A program made the position numbers and the translations under genes. Below, piece after piece: positions 60,606 through 64,000 of a stretch of DNA of 64,000 nt. Below the pieces are notes generated by a model. That model did no database searches, was not told where the DNA came from, and saw nothing but the letters and a program-made list of their open reading frames with translations. Every line of letters starts with the position of its first letter. Position 1 is the stretch's first letter. Origin of the DNA: Mansonella perstans (lineage: Eukaryota > Nematoda > Chromadorea > Rhabditida > Onchocercidae); assembly GCA_037074765.1 (NCBI GenBank), contig JBAMDO010000070.1, positions 175,924 to 239,923 of the forward strand, given 5' to 3'.

Positions 60606-61820
60606 TTTCCCTTTTTGATTTGTACCAACTTATCATGGATCTGTCCTTTCCATTCTGTGAAAATTCGCTGGTCTCAAAATCATAATTGATTCCTTAGTGT
60701 AATTTGCATGCAAACATTGAAATTCGGATTCACGAATTGCAACATACTATTTTGTTGCATTTTCTATTATTTTTGATAAAGTTTCATAAATCAAAATTTT
60801 AATTTAATATCTAAATTCAATTTAATAAAATTTTTTAAACACTACAAACACTTATTCTGCAGCCTAATGTTTGAAGTCCTAAGCAATTTTACTTTAGTGC
60901 ATGAACTTTTATACAACTTCCAATTTATGCAAATGAAACCAAATTTTTCGCCGATAACAGTGAAAAGTTATACTATCGAAAAAAAAAAATGCAAGCTAAC
61001 CAGAAGTCAACTGAAACACGAAGTGGGCAGAATCGATCCAAAATTAGATCAGATAGCAGAAACCATTGTTTTAATAATTTAGAAACCCAAAATTGATATT
61101 GATGATGAATTGGATGAAAATATTATAATACGTTTATGCTATTAAATTTAGATTTAAATTTAGACAACCTGATGAGATGATACACAACCGGGAGATCATC
61201 ACAGAATGAATGAATGGCGATCGATAATATCGGCAAACTTATTTCAAGTGAGAAAGTCTGTTAAGAAAGATTTGTTTCACTTCATCTAAGGACCGATTTT
61301 GAATGAAGGAGAAGGATAATGCCAATTAAAAAATTAAAACAACAGATTAAGCTCGAAAATGAAGCCAGAGGGATAATGATTTATATCTGAGAAATTGTTA
61401 ATTTGTAACAAATATCACTTAATCACAAGCATAATGACCGCTGCTCATTTTATCGTCAACTCTGGCAGATTAATCGGTGTAATTTAGAGTAAGAACAAAT
61501 TGGAACGAAAAAAAGTAACTAACTAACACAGAAAACAAAAGAATTTAAGACGATAGTTCAAAAATTAGCAGTACTATCCTACCTGCACCATTTTTTTTCT
61601 ATTCAAAAATCGGTCAAACTTTAATAAATTTTTGTTATTAAGCATTGGCATTTATAAAGTTTGGGTTTAATTTGTAAGATTCGCTTGCATAAGCTAATTC
61701 CATTGATGCACAAAATATTATTTCAGGCCTCTAACTTTGGAACATAATCAAAAAACAAATCTGCAATACATTGATTCAAAAAAAACCGAAAAGGAACAAA
61801 TATCATTGAGAAGGACTGCT
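60606..61820. other. Spacer, no gene recognised
   Basis: AT-rich. The part around 61190-61530 resembles inverted collagen-family upstream sequence; the rest is featureless. Confidence 0.35.
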
Positions 61821-61829
61821 CCATTATCA

Positions 61830-62205
61830 TCAATGAATTCTACTATACCGGGTAATTTAGTCCCCTCATGCCTTGCAGTCCTTGATCACCTGGTTCTCCT
61901 GTTGATTCTTCATCACCTTGCAGTCCTGGAGGACCTGCAATACCAGCATGTGCTACTGGATCTTATTCTCTAGGTGATCCTTCATCTCTCGACTCTCCAA
62001 ACTTCCATCCCGTCCACCTCACCCTGGCTTATCTGGGATTGGCTGGCAGGTCTGAAAATAAAATTTGCACTTGTCTGATGCTTTGCAGGTAGCTTTCAAT
62101 TTTATCACTTCCATCCTGAAAGCATTCCATTTGAGAATTTACTTGAATTACGATAGCAGTTCAAGTGACCAGTAGGAAAGTATTGAATAAATTTGTCAAT
62201 CTACA
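61830..62205 (-). pseudogene. Small collagen-like gene on the minus strand, decayed
   Basis: On the minus strand the old signal exon (about 62205-62145) has lost its ATG and contains a TGA, but keeps the donor context ATTCAAGTAAATTCTCAAATG, as in the 12633 copy. The second exon (from about 62052, after TTTTATTTTCAG) starts TCQPIPDKPG and then meets TGA. Later Gly-Pro codons (GGTCCTCCAGGACTGCAAGG, GGAGAACCAGGTGATCAAGG) show a longer collagen than in the intact gene. Confidence 0.65.
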
Positions 62206-63588
62206 ATCTGTTGTATACAAAATAGTTGCAATTTATAAAAATTAGTGCCTTAAAATTTTCAGCTTTTCAGCGTTTAAAGAGCGGAAGAAAAGAGAGCGAT
62301 AAAAGAATTATTTGGGATCCTTCAAAAGACCATTTCCCAATAGAAATCATTTCCACTTTTCTATAGCCACTGATTTTTTAATGAAAATTATATTTAGCAA
62401 GTTAGAATCGAGAAACTCATGTTGAAAAGAATTGAGAAATGGAAGAAACAAATCGCAATCAGTTTGGTTAGAATATAAAGATTCCAGCCCAGATTTATGA
62501 TATCGTCAGACTTGTCAGAAAAAGTTTCAAAATTTAAATTAAAATGTAAATGAAGCAAACTGGAAGACAAAATTAGAAAGAAGGATGTCTGATATGAATC
62601 TTTCCGGAATTTATAAAAGAGAGGAACTTTTGTTTGCGTAATAATTTGCAACGAATGCTACAAAATGCAACATTGAGCGGATATTGGCGTTATCTCTGAT
62701 CATTTTATGCAGTGATTTAAAAATGAACGAAAGGAAAATTAAATCGAGTGATAGAAGATCAATGGTTGATAGGGAATCTGAAAAATAGATAGAATTGGTT
62801 TCAAGCTTTTGAGAAACAAAAGTAATTTGGGAATTCGATAACAGTAGTTATTTGTAATTTAATTGTTGATCAGGAATTCTGAATTCCCTGGATTGCCCAA
62901 TTTCTATTTTCTTGCTTTCATCAAAAGTCAAATTCAAAATTTAGACGTGCAAAAGAAGTTTTGCGATTTTGAGATAAGGGTAATAGAAAATTTTGTTGCC
63001 CGGTGAGAGATTTGTCTTGTTGAAAAGTCAAATTCTTATGATAACCCAAATCCGAAGCATCAGGAAATGAAACTGATCTCGATAGCATGACTGTTGTGAT
63101 ATCGGTAGAACATCTACGAAGCATTTGAGAGGGAAAAGGTCGAGGTGCATTACCATATCCGAAGAGTTATTTTTGCTTAGAATTTTGCAAAAAATACAAC
63201 GAATGTTTAAAGCAATCTGCTTCCTGCAACATTTTTCATTTATGAAACACAGAAAGACTCATATCAAGAACAGCTTCTAAGACTTGAAAAATTTCAAGCA
63301 CTGTAAATGCATCTTGTTAGTACTTCTCTATTGACTGTTTCCGTTGCGAACTCATTCTAATAAGTCTTTAAGGAAGTTTCCTGCACAGTGAGCTATAAAG
63401 GACTAGAAAAGACAACATTGCTTATGCCACAAGCATGATGATTCAATTGGTTGACAAAAATTCTAGCAGACTGCTTAGTGAACGAATCGCTGAATCGCTG
63501 AATTGATGAATTTTTCCAAAATGATTACTTTACCAAAGTTTCAATAAAAATATTTTGATCGGTAAGTGAATCAATTTCATCATTTACA
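62070..63588 (-). repeat. Inverted third copy of the 11310-12800 block
   Basis: The reverse complement aligns with 11310-12800 of copy 1, including the spacer with SIDITPVTLSRSILFSDAS-like codons (a non-functional shared frame) and the collagen signal exon. Similarity ends at about 63588, so the cysteine-rich gene is not included in this copy. Confidence 0.75.
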
Positions 63589-64000
63589 CTCAAATAACAT
63601 TGTTTAGTTGCTTTCAAAAGTCGAGGATTAAACGACTGAAGAGAAATTTGAGAAATTTTCAGATTTCTTTCAGACTTCGCAAGTTTTATTAAATTTCCAT
63701 CTCTCTTGCAAAAATTGGACTTCTCTGAACTACTAGCCAACTCGTTTATTCAGTGTTTCATTTGCTGGAAAATTTAACTGATAATAGTTTGGTTTTCCGT
63801 TTTCTAGTCTTATAGTTTTCTATCGACATTTCTTACGATTTATGTTTTCTAAATTCCTCTGCTTCTATTTTTCATTGTGTCAATTTGCTTTTTGTTTATG
63901 TATTCACTGTTTGAATTACCATCGACTTTTTTTAACTTTTTGTCGATCAGTGGACAGAGTGAAAATAGTGACGATGATGTGGGAGGGCAAGTTGAAAAGG
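63589..64000. other. Right end of window, possible exon start at 63951
   Basis: Mostly non-coding. After TTGTCGATCAG (ends 63950) an open acidic frame GQSENSDDDVGGQVEK runs to the edge and could be the start of an exon of a plus-strand gene that continues outside. Confidence 0.25.

Noticed and set aside
1..64000. CRISPR arrays, bacterial operons or endosymbiont (Wolbachia-type) insertions
   Set aside because: No regularly spaced repeats, no bacterial-type gene blocks and no ribosome-binding context were seen; all recognisable genes are spliced nematode genes.

Overview
The window looks like nuclear DNA of a parasitic nematode, most likely a filarial (onchocercid) worm. It is very AT-rich, genes are split by many introns with GT..AG borders, and the Cu/Zn superoxide dismutase, patched-related (PTR) and LIN-54 proteins are typical nematode forms. 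BEL/Pao retroelement debris fits too. No bacterial or viral organisation is visible. Exon structures below were built by hand from splice sites, phase continuity and family motifs.

Layout. 0.7-1.8 kb (+): Cu/Zn superoxide dismutase. 3.7-12.6 kb: copy 1 of a large segmental duplication, carrying a five-exon gene (5.56-10.78 kb) for a 446-residue secreted protein with five exact CX3CX3CX3C cysteine tetrads, followed by a decayed small collagen-like gene. 12.6-29 kb: repeat-rich region with remnants of this collagen-like family on both strands, one intact member (26.39-26.76 kb, 95 aa, signal peptide plus 23 uninterrupted Gly-X-Y triplets), a 5'-terminal piece of a BEL/Pao retrotransposon with an LTR candidate (15.0-17.74 kb) and a second BEL/Pao reverse-transcriptase scrap (about 29 kb). 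29.4-35.9 kb: copy 2 of the duplication; its cysteine-rich gene has lost the signal-peptide exon and carries about ten single-base deletions. An inverted third piece lies at 62.07-63.59 kb.

36.6-39.7 kb (-): a multi-exon gene with several stops and a frameshift, probably a pseudogene. 41.0-41.5 kb (-): a two-exon gene for a 97-residue single-pass membrane protein with a charged tail. 42.5-51.4 kb (-): a 17-exon patched-related/sterol-sensing-domain transporter, with tRNA-Val(AAC) and tRNA-Lys(TTT) on opposite strands of its third intron. 53.5 kb: a tRNA-like relic. 54.96-58.72 kb (-): lin-54, the DNA-binding subunit of the DREAM/Muv B complex, 10 exons. 60-64 kb: further collagen debris and the inverted block.

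The possibly undescribed component is the locus pairing a cysteine-tetrad secreted protein with a tiny secreted collagen. Both are lineage-type extracellular, possibly cuticle- or host-facing proteins, and their unit has been duplicated and broken repeatedly while only one intact copy of each remains here. That reading is inference; the sequence shows the gene structures, the duplications and the lesions.
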